Shown here: one piece after another, positions 1 through 8,500 of the stretch | How positions within the stretch are numbered: the first letter of the stretch is position 1 | Layout of the letters: every line of letters begins with the position of its first letter | NCBI RefSeq assembly: GCF_004348995.1 | Contig: NZ_SMKQ01000002.1 | Span: forward strand, 1 to 64,000 | Source of the DNA: Nonomuraea terrae | GTDB lineage: Bacteria > Actinomycetota > Actinomycetes > Streptosporangiales > Streptosporangiaceae | Direction: 5' to 3' | Length of the DNA: 64,000 nt | Program-made: the position numbers and the translations under genes | Notes under the pieces: generated by a model | Seen by the model: only the letters and a program-made list of their open reading frames with translations | Told to the model about the DNA's origin: nothing | Databases searched by the model: none

Positions 1-636
1 GTTGGGGCTGCCGACGCCGTACAGGGTGGCGTAGCCGATGGCCATGCCGACCAGGACCGTGACGATGGCGCTGGGGATGGTGATCTGGCGGCCGGAGAAG
101 AACGCCAGGATGTAGAGGGCGATCGTGGTCCACATCAGCATCCGCCAGGTGGGGCGGCGGGAGATGCGGACGGCGGTGGCGTACGCGACGACCGAGGTGA
201 GCAGGGTGTTGAGCGGCTCGATGGTGCGGTCGCCGGTGAGCAGCACGCGCAGGTCGTCGAGGGTGCCGGAGATGAGCCACTGCCCGAGCAGGAACGACCC
301 GGCCATGCCGATGATGGCGGCGATCAGCCCTTCGGCGACCCGCAGGCCGTCGCGGTGGAAGACGCGCTCGACGGCGAAGGCGGCGGGCACGATGAGCACG
401 GCCGCGCCGCCGAGGAAGGCGGCGATCCGGCCGAGCGGCGGTACGAGCTCGGCGCCCTCCTTGACGTCGGCCTCAAGGCCGATCAGCGTCTGCTTGGCGA
501 CCAGGGCGAGCAGGACGACCGCGGCCAGCACGATGAGCGTGGCGAAGAAGCGCAGCAGGTCGGACGGCCGCCGCAGGCGCTGGGGCAGCAGCGGCTCGAC
601 GACGTAGACGTCGGTGTCGGAGCGTGACTGGGCCAC
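1..636 (-). CDS. Integral membrane protein, N-terminal part (cut by window edge); possibly LPG synthase/flippase-like
   Basis: Reads leftwards from a GTG at 636 (MAQSRSDTDVYVVEPLLPQR) with AAAGGGG upstream, and runs open to base 1, so only the first 212 residues are visible. A hydrophilic N-terminus ending in LRRPSDLLRF is followed by a hydrophobic segment around residues 32-52, then about 73-90, 103-120 and two more near 165-205. The tyrosine-rich start followed by RRPSD and a first membrane helix resembles actinobacterial flippase-like proteins of the lysylphosphatidylglycerol synthase TM family, but the diagnostic part lies outside the window. A multi-spanning membrane protein is clear; the family is a guess. 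Confidence 0.6.
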   Translation of the reverse strand, partial: MAQSRSDTDVYVVEPLLPQRLRRPSDLLRFFATLIVLAAVVLLALVAKQTLIGLEADVKEGAELVPPLGRIAAFLGGAAVLIVPAAFAVERVFHRDGLRVAEGLIAAIIGMAGSFLLGQWLISGTLDDLRVLLTGDRTIEPLNTLLTSVVAYATAVRISRRPTWRMLMWTTIALYILAFFSGRQITIPSAIVTVLVGMAIGYATLYGVGSPN

Positions 637-799
637 GGCGGGATCCCCTTTCTCGAGGTCCTCCGTGTCATCTCGTGCGCTGATATCGGCCACCGACAGT
701 GATTCTGCACCTTCCCGGCCGGACCTGTACGTCGTCTAGCTTGCAGTGTCCTGAGTCGTCCCCGTCGCAGGTGGCAGGCTACACGGTCGCCTTCCCCCG

Positions 800-835
800 T
801 TCACCTCCGTATTTCCCCGGCATACGCTGTAACGC
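800..835 (+). promoter_or_regulatory. Promoter of the molybdopterin oxidoreductase gene, leaderless type
   Basis: A -35-like TTCACC (800-805) and a -10-like TACGCT (823-828) are 17 bp apart. Seven bases then separate the -10 from the ATG at 836. No Shine-Dalgarno sequence lies before that ATG, so transcription probably starts at or next to the start codon. Confidence 0.5.
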
Positions 836-2842
836 ATGTCGGGTGAACTGAGGGTTTTGGGGGCTTGTCCGCTGGACTGCCCGGATACCTGTTCGTGGGT
901 GGTCACCGTCGAGAACGGCAAGGCCGTCAAGCTCCGGGGCAACCCCGACCAGCCCTACACCAGGGGCGCACTCTGCGTGAAGGTCAACCGGTATCTGGAG
1001 CACACGCAGGCTGATGACCGCATCCTGTACCCGATGCGGCGTACCGGGCCGAAGGGGTCCGGGCAGTTCGAGCGGATCACGTGGGACGAGGCGCTCGACG
1101 AGATCTCCGTACGGCTGCGCGGCATCGTCGAGCAGCACGGCGGCGAGGCCGTCTGGCCCTACCTCGGCACCGGCACGCTCGGCTACCTGCAGGGTTGTGA
1201 GGGCGTGGCAGGGCGGCGGTTCTGGAACATGCTGGGAGCCTCCAAGCACTGGCTGAACATCTGCTCGGCGGCCGGCAGCACCGGCCTGCGGCGGACGAAC
1301 GGCACCGCGGCCGGCATGGACCCGGAGAACTTCGCGCTGTCCAAGCTGATCCTGCTGTGGGGCACGAACACGCTGACCAGCGGCCACCACCTGTGGAAGT
1401 TCATCCAGGACGCCCGCGCGGACGGCGCCCACGTCGTCGCCATCGACCCGATCCGCACCAGGACGGCCGACCAGGCCGACGAGCACCTGGCGATCAGGCC
1501 GGGCACCGACGCGGCGCTCGCGCTCGGCCTGCTCAACGTGGTGCTGGCGGAGAACGCGCAGGACGAGGAGTTCCTGGCCGAGCACACCGAGGGCTGGGAG
1601 GACTTCCGGCAGGAGATCCTGAGCCACCCCGTCGAGCGGGTGGCGGAGATCACCGGCATCCCGGCCGAGGCCGTCCACAGGCTGGGGATGAGGCTGGCGC
1701 ACACCCGGCCGACCGCGATCCGGGCCACGCAGGGCCTGCAGCGGCACAAGGGCGGCGGCACCGCGCTGCGCACGATCGCCGCGATCCCCGGCGTGACCGG
1801 CGACTGGCGGCACCCGGGCGGCGGGGTGGCGTACTCGACCAGCGACCACGTGCGTTTCACCATCGACACCCGCGACGACCTGCTGGCCAAGCCGGTGCGC
1901 ACCCGGGTGATGAGCAAGCTGGCCTCGCAGCTCGACGACGTCAAGTGCCTGTGGGTGTACGCCGCCAACCCGGTCGGCTCCACGCCCGACGCGAACGCGA
2001 TCCGGCGGCAGCTCGAACGCGAGGACCTGTTCACGGTGGTCATGGAGCAGTTCCCGACCGACACCGTCGACTACGCCGACATCGTGCTGCCGGCCACCAT
2101 GCAGACCGAGCACCACGACCTGCACGCCGGTTACGGCCACCTGTACCTGCTGTGGAACGAGCCTGCCGTGGAGCCGCCGGGCGAGTGCCTGTCGACGACG
2201 GAGACGTTCCGCAGGCTGGCTGCGCACATGGGGATGACCGAGCCGTCGTTGTTCGACTCGGACCTGGAGCTGGCCGAGCAGCTGCTGTCGAGCGGGCACC
2301 CGTCGCTGGAGGGCATCACGCTCGACCGGCTGCGCAAGGAGGGCTGGGTGCGGATGAACTACCCCCAGCCGTTCGCGCCGTTCGCCGAGGGCTTTCCGAC
2401 GCCGTCGGGGCGGCTGCGCTTCCCGCCGGCCGGGCAGGCGTACGTGCCGTCGCACACGGCCTCGGCGGGGCGCTCGGCGTACCCGTTGACGCTGGTGACG
2501 CCGGCGCCGCACACGTTCCTCAACACGACCTTCGGCAACAACCCCGAGCTGCGGCGGCGGGCCAAGGACCCGGTGGTGCTGGTCAACCCGGCCGACGCGG
2601 CGGCCCGCGGGCTGAGCGCCGGGCAGCGGGTGCGCGTGCACAACGACGGCGGCGGGTTCCTGGCCGACGTGGAGATCAGCGACCGGGTGGCCGCCGGGGT
2701 GGTGGCCTCGCCGAAGGGCCGCTGGCCCAAGCTCAGCCCCGGCGGCGCCAACCCCAACGCCGTCGTGGCCGAGCGGGACGGTGACATGGGCCGGGGGCCC
2801 GGCTTCCACGACAACCTGGTGGAGCTCAGCCCCATCTCATAG
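836..2842 (+). CDS. Molybdopterin-dependent oxidoreductase (formate dehydrogenase/DMSO reductase-like family)
   Basis: 668 residues. The N-terminus carries the four-cysteine cluster of this superfamily (C11, C15, C19 and C47 in CPLDCPDTC...RGALC), which binds a 4Fe-4S cluster. It is followed by the Mo-bis-MGD binding domain (for example LLWGTNTLTSGHH, AIDPIRTRTADQADEHL, RPGTDAALALGLL) and the C-terminal dinucleotide-binding domain (PLTLVTPAPHTFLNTTFGNN). No Tat signal is present, so the enzyme should be cytoplasmic. The substrate cannot be read from sequence; single-subunit proteins of this type are common in actinomycetes and mostly uncharacterised. No partner electron-transfer subunit is adjacent. 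The stop region overlaps the convergent acetyltransferase gene by 6 bp. Confidence 0.88.
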   Translation: MSGELRVLGACPLDCPDTCSWVVTVENGKAVKLRGNPDQPYTRGALCVKVNRYLEHTQADDRILYPMRRTGPKGSGQFERITWDEALDEISVRLRGIVEQHGGEAVWPYLGTGTLGYLQGCEGVAGRRFWNMLGASKHWLNICSAAGSTGLRRTNGTAAGMDPENFALSKLILLWGTNTLTSGHHLWKFIQDARADGAHVVAIDPIRTRTADQADEHLAIRPGTDAALALGLLNVVLAENAQDEEFLAEHTEGWEDFRQEILSHPVERVAEITGIPAEAVHRLGMRLAHTRPTAIRATQGLQRHKGGGTALRTIAAIPGVTGDWRHPGGGVAYSTSDHVRFTIDTRDDLLAKPVRTRVMSKLASQLDDVKCLWVYAANPVGSTPDANAIRRQLEREDLFTVVMEQFPTDTVDYADIVLPATMQTEHHDLHAGYGHLYLLWNEPAVEPPGECLSTTETFRRLAAHMGMTEPSLFDSDLELAEQLLSSGHPSLEGITLDRLRKEGWVRMNYPQPFAPFAEGFPTPSGRLRFPPAGQAYVPSHTASAGRSAYPLTLVTPAPHTFLNTTFGNNPELRRRAKDPVVLVNPADAAARGLSAGQRVRVHNDGGGFLADVEISDRVAAGVVASPKGRWPKLSPGGANPNAVVAERDGDMGRGPGFHDNLVELSPIS

Positions 2843-3778
2843 GGCGAGCTTGTAACCCACGTGGGACTGGACGAAGCCGAGCCGGTCGTAGAAGCGGTGG
2901 GCTTCGGCGCGGGACTTGTCGGAGGTCAGCTGCACCAGCGCGCACCCGCGGGCGCGCGCCCGGTCGATCGCCCACCGGATCATCTTGCCGCCGAGGCCCT
3001 GGCTCCGGGCGGAGGCGGCGACGCGTACGGCCTCGATCTGGCAGCGCTCGGCGCCCAGCCGTGACAGCCCGGCCAGGTACGTCAGCTGCATCGTGCCCAC
3101 CACCTTGCCGTCGATCTCGGCCACGATCAGCTCGTCGTACGGGTCGGCGTCGATCCGGTCGAAGGCGGCCAGGTAGCGCTCGTCGGCGGGGTCGCCCTCG
3201 CGCCGGGCCCCGAGCGGGTCGTCGGCCAGCATGGCGACGATCGCGGGCACGTCGTCCCTGCGGGCCTGGCGGAAGATCAGCGACATCACGTACTCGGTCT
3301 CAGGGGAGTCGGGGCCGGACTCGCGGGTCAGCACGCCGGTCCGGCCGCTCGGCGTGAACCCCTTGCGGAGGTAGAACGCGCGGCCGCCCTCGTTGGCGTC
3401 CACGACCCACAGCCGCACCCGTTCGGCGCCGGCGTCGCGGGTCCAGGCGACGGCCGCGTCCACCAGCCGGGAGCCGGCGCCCGACCCCCTGGCCTCCGGC
3501 GCGACCCACATGGACAGCAGGTGTCCCCCGGTCTCCTCCATGCGCAGGCACACCAGGCCCACGTCCGTGCCGTCGCCGGCGCGGGCCACCCACCAGCGCG
3601 ACTCCGGGTTCGTCAGGCGTTCGGCCCAGGTCTCGGCCGGGAAGGCGCTCTCGCTCTCGTAGGTGGAGGCGAAGGCGTCCGGCGTGTCGCGCAGCGCGCG
3701 CAGCCGTACGTGCTTCAGCCGCTCCCCCTCGTCCGGGCCAAGCCGCACAATTTCGATGTTCCTCATGTCCCGCATCAT
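2837..3778 (-). CDS. Tandem GNAT-domain acetyltransferase
   Basis: 313 residues made of two GNAT folds in series, roughly residues 6-160 and 166-313. Each half shows acetyl-CoA binding features: LSMWVAPEARGSGAGSRL with AFYLRKGF in the first half, and IEAVRVAASARSQGLGGKM with RFYDRLGF in the second. GNAT enzymes move an acetyl group from acetyl-CoA to an amine; the acceptor is unknown. The start is ambiguous (ATG ATG at 3778, or an ATG four codons in at 3766), with no good ribosome site for either. Convergent with the upstream oxidoreductase, sharing 6 bp at the stops. Confidence 0.85.
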   Translation of the reverse strand: MMRDMRNIEIVRLGPDEGERLKHVRLRALRDTPDAFASTYESESAFPAETWAERLTNPESRWWVARAGDGTDVGLVCLRMEETGGHLLSMWVAPEARGSGAGSRLVDAAVAWTRDAGAERVRLWVVDANEGGRAFYLRKGFTPSGRTGVLTRESGPDSPETEYVMSLIFRQARRDDVPAIVAMLADDPLGARREGDPADERYLAAFDRIDADPYDELIVAEIDGKVVGTMQLTYLAGLSRLGAERCQIEAVRVAASARSQGLGGKMIRWAIDRARARGCALVQLTSDKSRAEAHRFYDRLGFVQSHVGYKLAL

Positions 3779-3842
3779 GTCAGGGACGGTTCAGGGTCCG
3801 TCCCCGATGCCCCCAGGGTGGGTCAAAAGACAGCATGAGGAC

Positions 3843-4292
3843 ATGAACGAAATCAGTCGACGCGATGAGGTCTCGCTGTCGGGCGCCGCGCTGCGCGGCG
3901 CTCCTTGGAAGGCCGCCGCCATCGGCGGCGGCGTCGTCTCCGCGACCAGCTTCGGCCTCGGCCTGGTGACGGGCGGCGGCGACCTGTCCTGGGCGCTGGG
4001 GCTGGGCATCAGCCTGTTCGCCCTGATCGCCGCGATCGGGTCGGTCGCGCGGCCGAACGAGGGCGACCGGGTGACCCGCCAGGCCCGCCTGTGGTCGTTG
4101 CAGCACCCGTGGAAGTTCTCGCTCCTGCCGGCCGGCATCACGGCCGTGCTGGACTACCCGGTGCAGCTCGTGCTCGACGGCGAGGGCGTCTTCGGCGCGG
4201 CCGTGGACTCCCTGTGGCACGGCGCGCTCGTCTACCTGATCGCCGGCATTCTGACCGTCACGATGAAGGGACGAGCGCAGTCAGCCCGCTGA
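3843..4292 (+). CDS. Small integral membrane protein, function unknown
   Basis: 149 residues from an ATG at 3843 preceded by GAGG. A charged N-terminus (MNEISRRDEVSLSG) is followed by hydrophobic segments near residues 23-40, 44-62, 98-115 and 125-143, so three or four membrane helices are likely. No family was recognised. A longer in-frame extension upstream runs antisense into the acetyltransferase gene and was discarded. The stop lies 2 bp from the stop of the convergent VOC gene. Confidence 0.72.
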   Translation: MNEISRRDEVSLSGAALRGAPWKAAAIGGGVVSATSFGLGLVTGGGDLSWALGLGISLFALIAAIGSVARPNEGDRVTRQARLWSLQHPWKFSLLPAGITAVLDYPVQLVLDGEGVFGAAVDSLWHGALVYLIAGILTVTMKGRAQSAR

Positions 4293-4294
4293 CC

Positions 4295-4678
4295 TCAGAC
4301 CTGCGACTCCCGCTCCGCCTGGCTACGGCAGACGCAGAACTCGTTGCCCTCGGGGTCGAGCATGGTCACCCAGCCGCTGCCGTCGGGCTTGCGGTGGTCC
4401 TCGAAGACCGTCGCGCCCTGGCCCAGCAGCCACTCGACCTCCTGGTCGCGGGTCCTGCCCTCGGTGCCGTTGACGTCGAGGTGCAGCCGGTTCTTGACCG
4501 TCTTGCCCTCGGGGACGCGCTGGAACAGCAGGAACGGGTCCTGCCTGGTGCGCAGCACGACGTCGTCGTCGCCGGGCTTGTCGCCCTCCCCCAGAGGAAG
4601 CCCGGTGACCTTGCTCCACCAGGAGGCGATCGCGTACGGGTCGGCGGCGTCGATGGTGACGGCATGAATCTCGATCAT
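4295..4678 (-). CDS. VOC (glyoxalase/bleomycin-resistance fold) family protein
   Basis: 127 residues, two beta-alpha-beta-beta-beta modules. Family marks are MIEIHAVTIDAADP at the N-terminus, NRLHLDV in the middle and the closing MLDPEGNEFCVC, which in this fold often carries a metal-binding glutamate (here E of GNEF). The ATG at 4678 was chosen over a GTG at 4699 because GGGTGA precedes it and related proteins begin with M-x-E-I/L. Proteins of this class bind small hydrophobic molecules or act as metal-dependent enzymes; the substrate is unknown. Not obviously in an operon with the exporter behind it. Confidence 0.8.
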   Translation of the reverse strand: MIEIHAVTIDAADPYAIASWWSKVTGLPLGEGDKPGDDDVVLRTRQDPFLLFQRVPEGKTVKNRLHLDVNGTEGRTRDQEVEWLLGQGATVFEDHRKPDGSGWVTMLDPEGNEFCVCRSQAERESQV

Positions 4679-4710
4679 GCCGTCACCCAATCGCGACACC
4701 GCCTAAGCCG

Positions 4711-5025
4711 TCAAGCGAGTGTTCGCAACCCGATCACCCCGGCCAGGATCAGGCCGATGAAGAGCAGCCGCCCCGCCGAGACCTGATCGCCCAGCAGGAG
4801 CATGCCGAGCACCGCCGTGCCCGCCGCCCCGATGCCCGTCCAGACGGCGTACGCGGTGCCCACTTCAAGCGTTTTGATGGCGTACGAGAGCAGGCCGAAG
4901 CTGAGCACGGCCGTGGTGAGGAACGACAGGCTCCACCACAGATGGGTGAAACCGTTGCTGAGTTTGAGCGACAGCGCCATGGCGACCTCGAAGAGGCCGG
5001 CCAGCACGAGAACGATCCATGCCAT
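4711..5025 (-). CDS. sugE: Small multidrug resistance (SMR) family exporter, guanidinium exporter (Gdx/SugE) type
   Basis: 104 residues with four predicted membrane helices, the standard SMR size. The membrane-embedded glutamate of the family is E13 (LAGLFEVAMAL), and TAYAVWTGIGAAGTAVLGM in helix 3 matches the SugE/Gdx subgroup rather than the EmrE/QacE drug-export subgroup. Gdx proteins exchange guanidinium for protons across the cytoplasmic membrane as antiparallel dimers. The ATG at 5025 has AGGAGA upstream. The guanidine-III riboswitch at 5062-5102, just upstream on the same strand, supports guanidinium as the natural substrate and guanidine-induced expression. Confidence 0.92.
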   Translation of the reverse strand: MAWIVLVLAGLFEVAMALSLKLSNGFTHLWWSLSFLTTAVLSFGLLSYAIKTLEVGTAYAVWTGIGAAGTAVLGMLLLGDQVSAGRLLFIGLILAGVIGLRTLA

Positions 5026-5061
5026 TGAGATGACTCTCCTGGACCTGAGACCTACACGGAT

Positions 5062-5102
5062 GCGTCGTCTTGGCGTGTCCGGGTACGGCGCGTCTCGTCC
5101 GG
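5062..5102 (-). promoter_or_regulatory. Guanidine-III (ykkC-III) riboswitch aptamer
   Basis: Read on the minus strand, the 41-nt core begins CCGGACGAG, continues GCGCCGTACCCGG and ends CCAAGACGACGC. This is the layout of the guanidine-III pseudoknot aptamer known from Thermobifida fusca, recalled from memory. The two CCGG blocks form P1. GCGCCGT can pair with ACGACGC to form the pseudoknot, with one A-C mismatch where the T. fusca aptamer has a C-G pair. It lies 36 nt before the start codon of the SMR exporter, close enough to its ribosome site for translational control, in keeping with guanidine-induced expression. Confidence 0.88.
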
Positions 5103-5143
5103 GAGCCCTGAGGCTCAAAGGGTGAACAGGGCCCATGTGAGGA

Positions 5144-5953
5144 TCATTCCCACCAGATGGTGACCCACCGGTCGCGGGGCAGGGGCCACATGCCGAGCTC
5201 CAGCGCGGTCGCGGCCACCTCGTCGGCCCGCGCGGGGTCGAGGCAGGCCCGCCGGCACGCGCTGGCGGCCAGTTCCTCCAGCGAGGAGAACCGTTCGAGC
5301 GGCGCCTCTCGCTCCTCCACCCGCACGGCGAAGCCGAGCGCCGCCGCCAGCGCCACGCAGTCTTCCGCAACCGGCCGCACCGGCCGGTCGATGCCGTGGA
5401 AGTGCTGCCACAGCGGCGTCAGCCAGCTCATGGGGTGGCGGTGGGTCAGCTCCAGCACGACCCTGCCCTTCGTCCTGGAGTCGAGCGCGCGCAGGAACGG
5501 GGCCAGATCGGGCACGTTGTAGACGACGTGCGCGGCCACGCTCACGTCGGCCACCGGCACCCGGTCGGCCACGTCGGGCCAGCGGCCTTCGACCGCGGTG
5601 ACGGGGACGCCCAGCTTCTCGGCCCGCGAGGTCAGCCCGTCGAGCATGGCCCGCGAGGTGTCCACCGCGTACAGATGGCCGATCCGGCCGCGCAGCGGCA
5701 GGGAGGAGGCCCCCGCTCCGGCGCCCACGTCGAGCAGCGTGCCCTCCTCGGGGAGGGCCTCCGCCAGGCGCTGCATGGTGGAGCCGTCGTCGGGCTCGGC
5801 CAGCGCCCGGTCGGTACGGGTGCCGAACCTCTGCGGCGAGTGACTCCACGGATCGACGGGAGCCTTGGCCAGGATCTCGTCGGGGATCGCCCACGATTCC
5901 AGTCGCTCACGCCACCGGGTGGCGAGTTCTTCGGCGTCCATGACGACGAGCAT
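5144..5953 (-). CDS. Class I SAM-dependent methyltransferase
   Basis: About 269 residues. The SAM-binding motif I reads LLDVGAGAGASSLPL, followed by the acidic end of strand 2 (YAVDTS) and a motif near VADVSVAAHVVYNVPDL, typical of small-molecule or tRNA methyltransferases. The substrate is not evident. Start choice: ATG at 5953 (MLVVMDAEELATRW) has AGGGG ten bases upstream; the ATG at 5941 is an alternative, and anything further upstream would run through the palindromic operator at 5971-5983. Transcribed divergently from the acyl-CoA dehydrogenase gene, sharing its control region. Confidence 0.78.
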   Translation of the reverse strand: MLVVMDAEELATRWRERLESWAIPDEILAKAPVDPWSHSPQRFGTRTDRALAEPDDGSTMQRLAEALPEEGTLLDVGAGAGASSLPLRGRIGHLYAVDTSRAMLDGLTSRAEKLGVPVTAVEGRWPDVADRVPVADVSVAAHVVYNVPDLAPFLRALDSRTKGRVVLELTHRHPMSWLTPLWQHFHGIDRPVRPVAEDCVALAAALGFAVRVEEREAPLERFSSLEELAASACRRACLDPARADEVAATALELGMWPLPRDRWVTIWWE

Positions 5954-5970
5954 GCCATGCATGCCCCTGG

Positions 5971-6012
5971 TTACCCGCGGGTAGCATTCGGGAGTAAGGT
6001 TACTCGCCGGTA
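5971..6012. promoter_or_regulatory. Two copies of a TTACYCGCSGGTA palindromic operator in a divergent promoter
   Basis: Site 1 at 5971-5983 is TTACCCGCGGGTA, containing a perfect 12-bp palindrome. Site 2 at 6000-6012 is TTACTCGCCGGTA. Their starts are 29 bp apart, close to three helical turns. A separate inverted repeat, GAGTAA-GG-TTACTC (5992-6005), overlaps site 2. The placement suggests a dimeric repressor, perhaps a TetR-type fatty-acid regulator, acting on both the methyltransferase and fadE genes. Confidence 0.55.
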
Positions 6013-6042
6013 CAACCCCTCGGTTCAAGGAGATCGACGCCC

Positions 6043-7848
6043 ATGGGCCACTACAAGAGCAACCTGCGCGACCTGGAGTTCAACCTCTTCGAGGTGTTCG
6101 GCAGACGCGAGATCCTCGGCACCGGGCCCTTCGCGGACATGGACGAGGACGTCGCCCGCAGCATCCTCGACGAAGTCAACCGCCTCGCGACCGGCGTACT
6201 GGCCGACTCCTTCGAAGAGGGCGACAGGAACCCGCCCGTGTTCGACGCGGCCACCGCCACCGTCAAGGTGCCGGAGGGCTTCAAGAAGTCCTACAAGGCC
6301 CTGGTCGACGGCGGCTGGGCGGCCCTCGATCTGCCCGCCGACCTGGGCGGCCCCGGCATCCCGCGCAGCCTCGCCTGGGCCACCGCCGAGATGGTGCTGG
6401 GCGCGAACCCGGCCCTCTACATGTACGCGGCCGGCCCCAACTTCGCCTACACGCTGTGGAAGCTCGGCACGCAGGAGCAGAAGCGCTTCGCCGAGCTGGC
6501 CATCGAGCGCAACTGGGGCGCCACGATGGTCCTCACCGAGCCGGACGCCGGCTCCGACGTCGGCGCCGGCCGGGCCAGAGCGGTGCGGCAGCCCGACGGC
6601 ACCTGGCACATCGAGGGCGTCAAGCGCTTCATCACCAGCGCCGAGCACGACATGTCGGAGAACATCTTCCACCTCGTGCTGGCCCGCCCCGAGGGCCACG
6701 GCCCCGGCACCAAGGGCCTGTCGATGTTCCTGGTACCGAAGTACCACGTGGACCTGGAGACCGGCGAGCTGGGCGAGCGCAACGGCGTCTACGTCACCAA
6801 CGTCGAGAAGAAGATGGGCCTGAAGGTCTCCACGACCTGCGAGCTCACCTTCGGTGACAAGCACCCGGCCGTCGGCTGGCTGGTCGGCGACGTGCACGAG
6901 GGCATCAAGCAGATGTTCATGGTCATCGAGCACGCCCGCATGATGGTCGGCACCAAGGCCATCGCCACGCTCTCCACCGGCTACCTCAACGCCCTGGAGT
7001 ACGCCAAGGCCCGCCTGCAGGGCGCCGACCTGACGCGGCAGAGCGACAAGACCGCCCCCCGGGTGCCCATCACCCACCACCCGGACGTCCGGCGCGAGCT
7101 CATGTTGCAGAAGGCGTACACCGAGGGCATGCGCGCCCTGGTGCTCTACACCGCCACGTTCCAGGACACCCTGCTGATCAACCCGGACGACCGGCAGGCC
7201 GAGGAGATGAACGACCTGCTGCTGCCGCTGGTCAAGGGCGTCGGCTCCGAGCGGTCGTACGAGATGCTCTCGCGCTCGCTGCAGACGCTCGGCGGCTCCG
7301 GCTACCTGCAGGACTACCCGATCGAGCAGTACATCCGCGACGCCAAGATCGACTCCCTGTACGAGGGCACGACGGCGATCCAGGGCATGGACCTGTTCTT
7401 CAGGAAGATCCTGCGCAACCGGGGCGCCGCGGTCGGCAGGCTGCTGGCCGAGATCAACGAGTTCGCCGGCTCCGAGGCGGGCAACGGGCGGCTCAAGGAG
7501 GAGCGCAAGCTGCTCGCCGAGGCCGCCGCGGACGTCAAGGTCATGGGCGACACCATGGCGGGCTGGGCGATCAGCTCGATGGAGTCGGCCTCGGAGGTCT
7601 ACAAGGTCGGCCTGAACACCACCCGGTTCCTGCTCGCGCTGGGCGACCTGGTGATCGGCTGGCTGCTGCTGCGCCAGGCCGAGGTGGCCCTGGCCCGGCT
7701 GTCGGAGGCCGAGGACCCGTTCTACCAGGGCAAGGTCGGCGCGGCGTCGTTCTTCGCCAGGACCGTGCTGCCCCGGATGGCCGCCGAGCGGCGCGTGCTC
7801 ACCTCCACCGGCCTGGAGCTCATGGAGCTCCCGGAGGAGGCCTTCTAG
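6043..7848 (+). CDS. Acyl-CoA dehydrogenase, FadE5-like long form
   Basis: 601 residues, longer than the usual 380-residue acyl-CoA dehydrogenases because of an N-terminal extension ([20 protein letters not shown]) and a C-terminal helical domain, as in mycobacterial FadE5. FAD-binding and substrate motifs are visible: [18 protein letters not shown], then [18 protein letters not shown], and the active-site glutamate in [12 protein letters not shown]. The enzyme catalyses the first step of fatty acyl-CoA beta-oxidation, transferring electrons from FAD to electron-transfer flavoprotein. ATG at 6043 has AAGGAG nine bases upstream. Probably controlled by the twin palindromes at 5971-6012. A strong hairpin terminator follows. 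Confidence 0.93.
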   Translation: MGHYKSNLRDLEFNLFEVFGRREILGTGPFADMDEDVARSILDEVNRLATGVLADSFEEGDRNPPVFDAATATVKVPEGFKKSYKALVDGGWAALDLPADLGGPGIPRSLAWATAEMVLGANPALYMYAAGPNFAYTLWKLGTQEQKRFAELAIERNWGATMVLTEPDAGSDVGAGRARAVRQPDGTWHIEGVKRFITSAEHDMSENIFHLVLARPEGHGPGTKGLSMFLVPKYHVDLETGELGERNGVYVTNVEKKMGLKVSTTCELTFGDKHPAVGWLVGDVHEGIKQMFMVIEHARMMVGTKAIATLSTGYLNALEYAKARLQGADLTRQSDKTAPRVPITHHPDVRRELMLQKAYTEGMRALVLYTATFQDTLLINPDDRQAEEMNDLLLPLVKGVGSERSYEMLSRSLQTLGGSGYLQDYPIEQYIRDAKIDSLYEGTTAIQGMDLFFRKILRNRGAAVGRLLAEINEFAGSEAGNGRLKEERKLLAEAAADVKVMGDTMAGWAISSMESASEVYKVGLNTTRFLLALGDLVIGWLLLRQAEVALARLSEAEDPFYQGKVGAASFFARTVLPRMAAERRVLTSTGLELMELPEEAF

Positions 7849-7872
7849 GCCGCACCGGCCCACCGCACCGCC

Positions 7873-7904
7873 AGAACGCCCGCGCGAGTATGCGCGGGCG
7901 TTCT
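7873..7904 (+). terminator. Hairpin terminator after the acyl-CoA dehydrogenase gene
   Basis: A perfect 13-bp stem, AGAACGCCCGCGC paired with GCGCGGGCGTTCT, encloses a 6-nt loop (GAGTAT) 24 bp after the stop codon. There is no long T run, as is usual in actinomycetes. Confidence 0.8.
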
Positions 7905-7961
7905 GCCATGAGAACTGGATACTCGCCGGATATCGACGTGGAAGGCCCGCCTCCCCCTCCC

Positions 7962-8430
7962 ATGAGCTCGCCTTCCCACGACCATCCGCTGCCGCCGCCG
8001 CGCGTCGAGGAGGTGTCCGACGGCGTCCACGCCTATCTGCAGCCCGACGGCAGCGGGCCACGATCGTCGGCCGCGAGGGCGCGCGCGAGCAGATCCTCGC
8101 CGACGGCGTGCCGAGCTACCTCGGCGCCTGGTCACCGGACGTCGAGTGGGGCCGCCAGGAGTGCGGGCCCGAGGCGTACGACCGGGTCGAGGGGTTTCTT
8201 CGGTTCGTCCAGGGGACCCCGCGGCGCGCCAGGGCGGCGGGGCCCCGTGGAGACGGCCGGGAGACGGACCTCGGCGAGTGGGGCGGCCTGCTTGACTCCG
8301 AGCGGGCAACCTGTACCGCGCCTACGCCGAGCTCGACGGACAGCCGCTCGGCGCGCCGATCGACCTGGCCGCCGCCGTGCTCGACGTGATCACCTGCAAC
8401 GGCGGCCTGCCGCTGTCGTGCCTGGCCTGA
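7962..8430 (+). pseudogene. Remnant of an MBL-fold metallo-hydrolase gene
   Basis: Three reading frames each hold a piece of one metallo-beta-lactamase-fold protein. The start, MSSPSHDHPLPPPRVEEVSD and on to YLQPDGS, is the N-terminus of the family. The next fragment (from about 8055), ATIVGREGAREQILADG and GAWSPDVEWGR, matches its middle. The last (to 8430), GNLYRAYAELDGQPLGAPID and NGGLPLSC, matches its C-terminus. The stretch that should carry the HxHxDH metal-binding motif, perhaps 60-70 codons, is missing between the first two pieces. At least one frameshift near 8307 separates the last two. The deletion and frame changes leave no way to make an active enzyme, so this is a decayed gene. 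Family assignment is by memory of homologues. Confidence 0.72.
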
Positions 8431-8500
8431 TTGCGACGGGTGGACCATCTATACCCGGGTATGACCCTGGCTGTACTCGCTCATTGCCTGGAGGTCGCTC

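Noticed and set aside
779..2809. Long open frame antisense to the molybdopterin oxidoreductase gene, and similar long antisense frames over purL, the subtilase and others
   Set aside because: High GC creates long stop-free antisense frames. Their translations are Arg/Gly/Ala/Val-rich without domain motifs, while the plus-strand genes carry clear active-site motifs.
3663..3842. Upstream in-frame extension of the membrane protein gene at 3843
   Set aside because: It overlaps the antisense acetyltransferase start, lacks conserved sequence, and the ATG at 3843 has a GAGG ribosome site.
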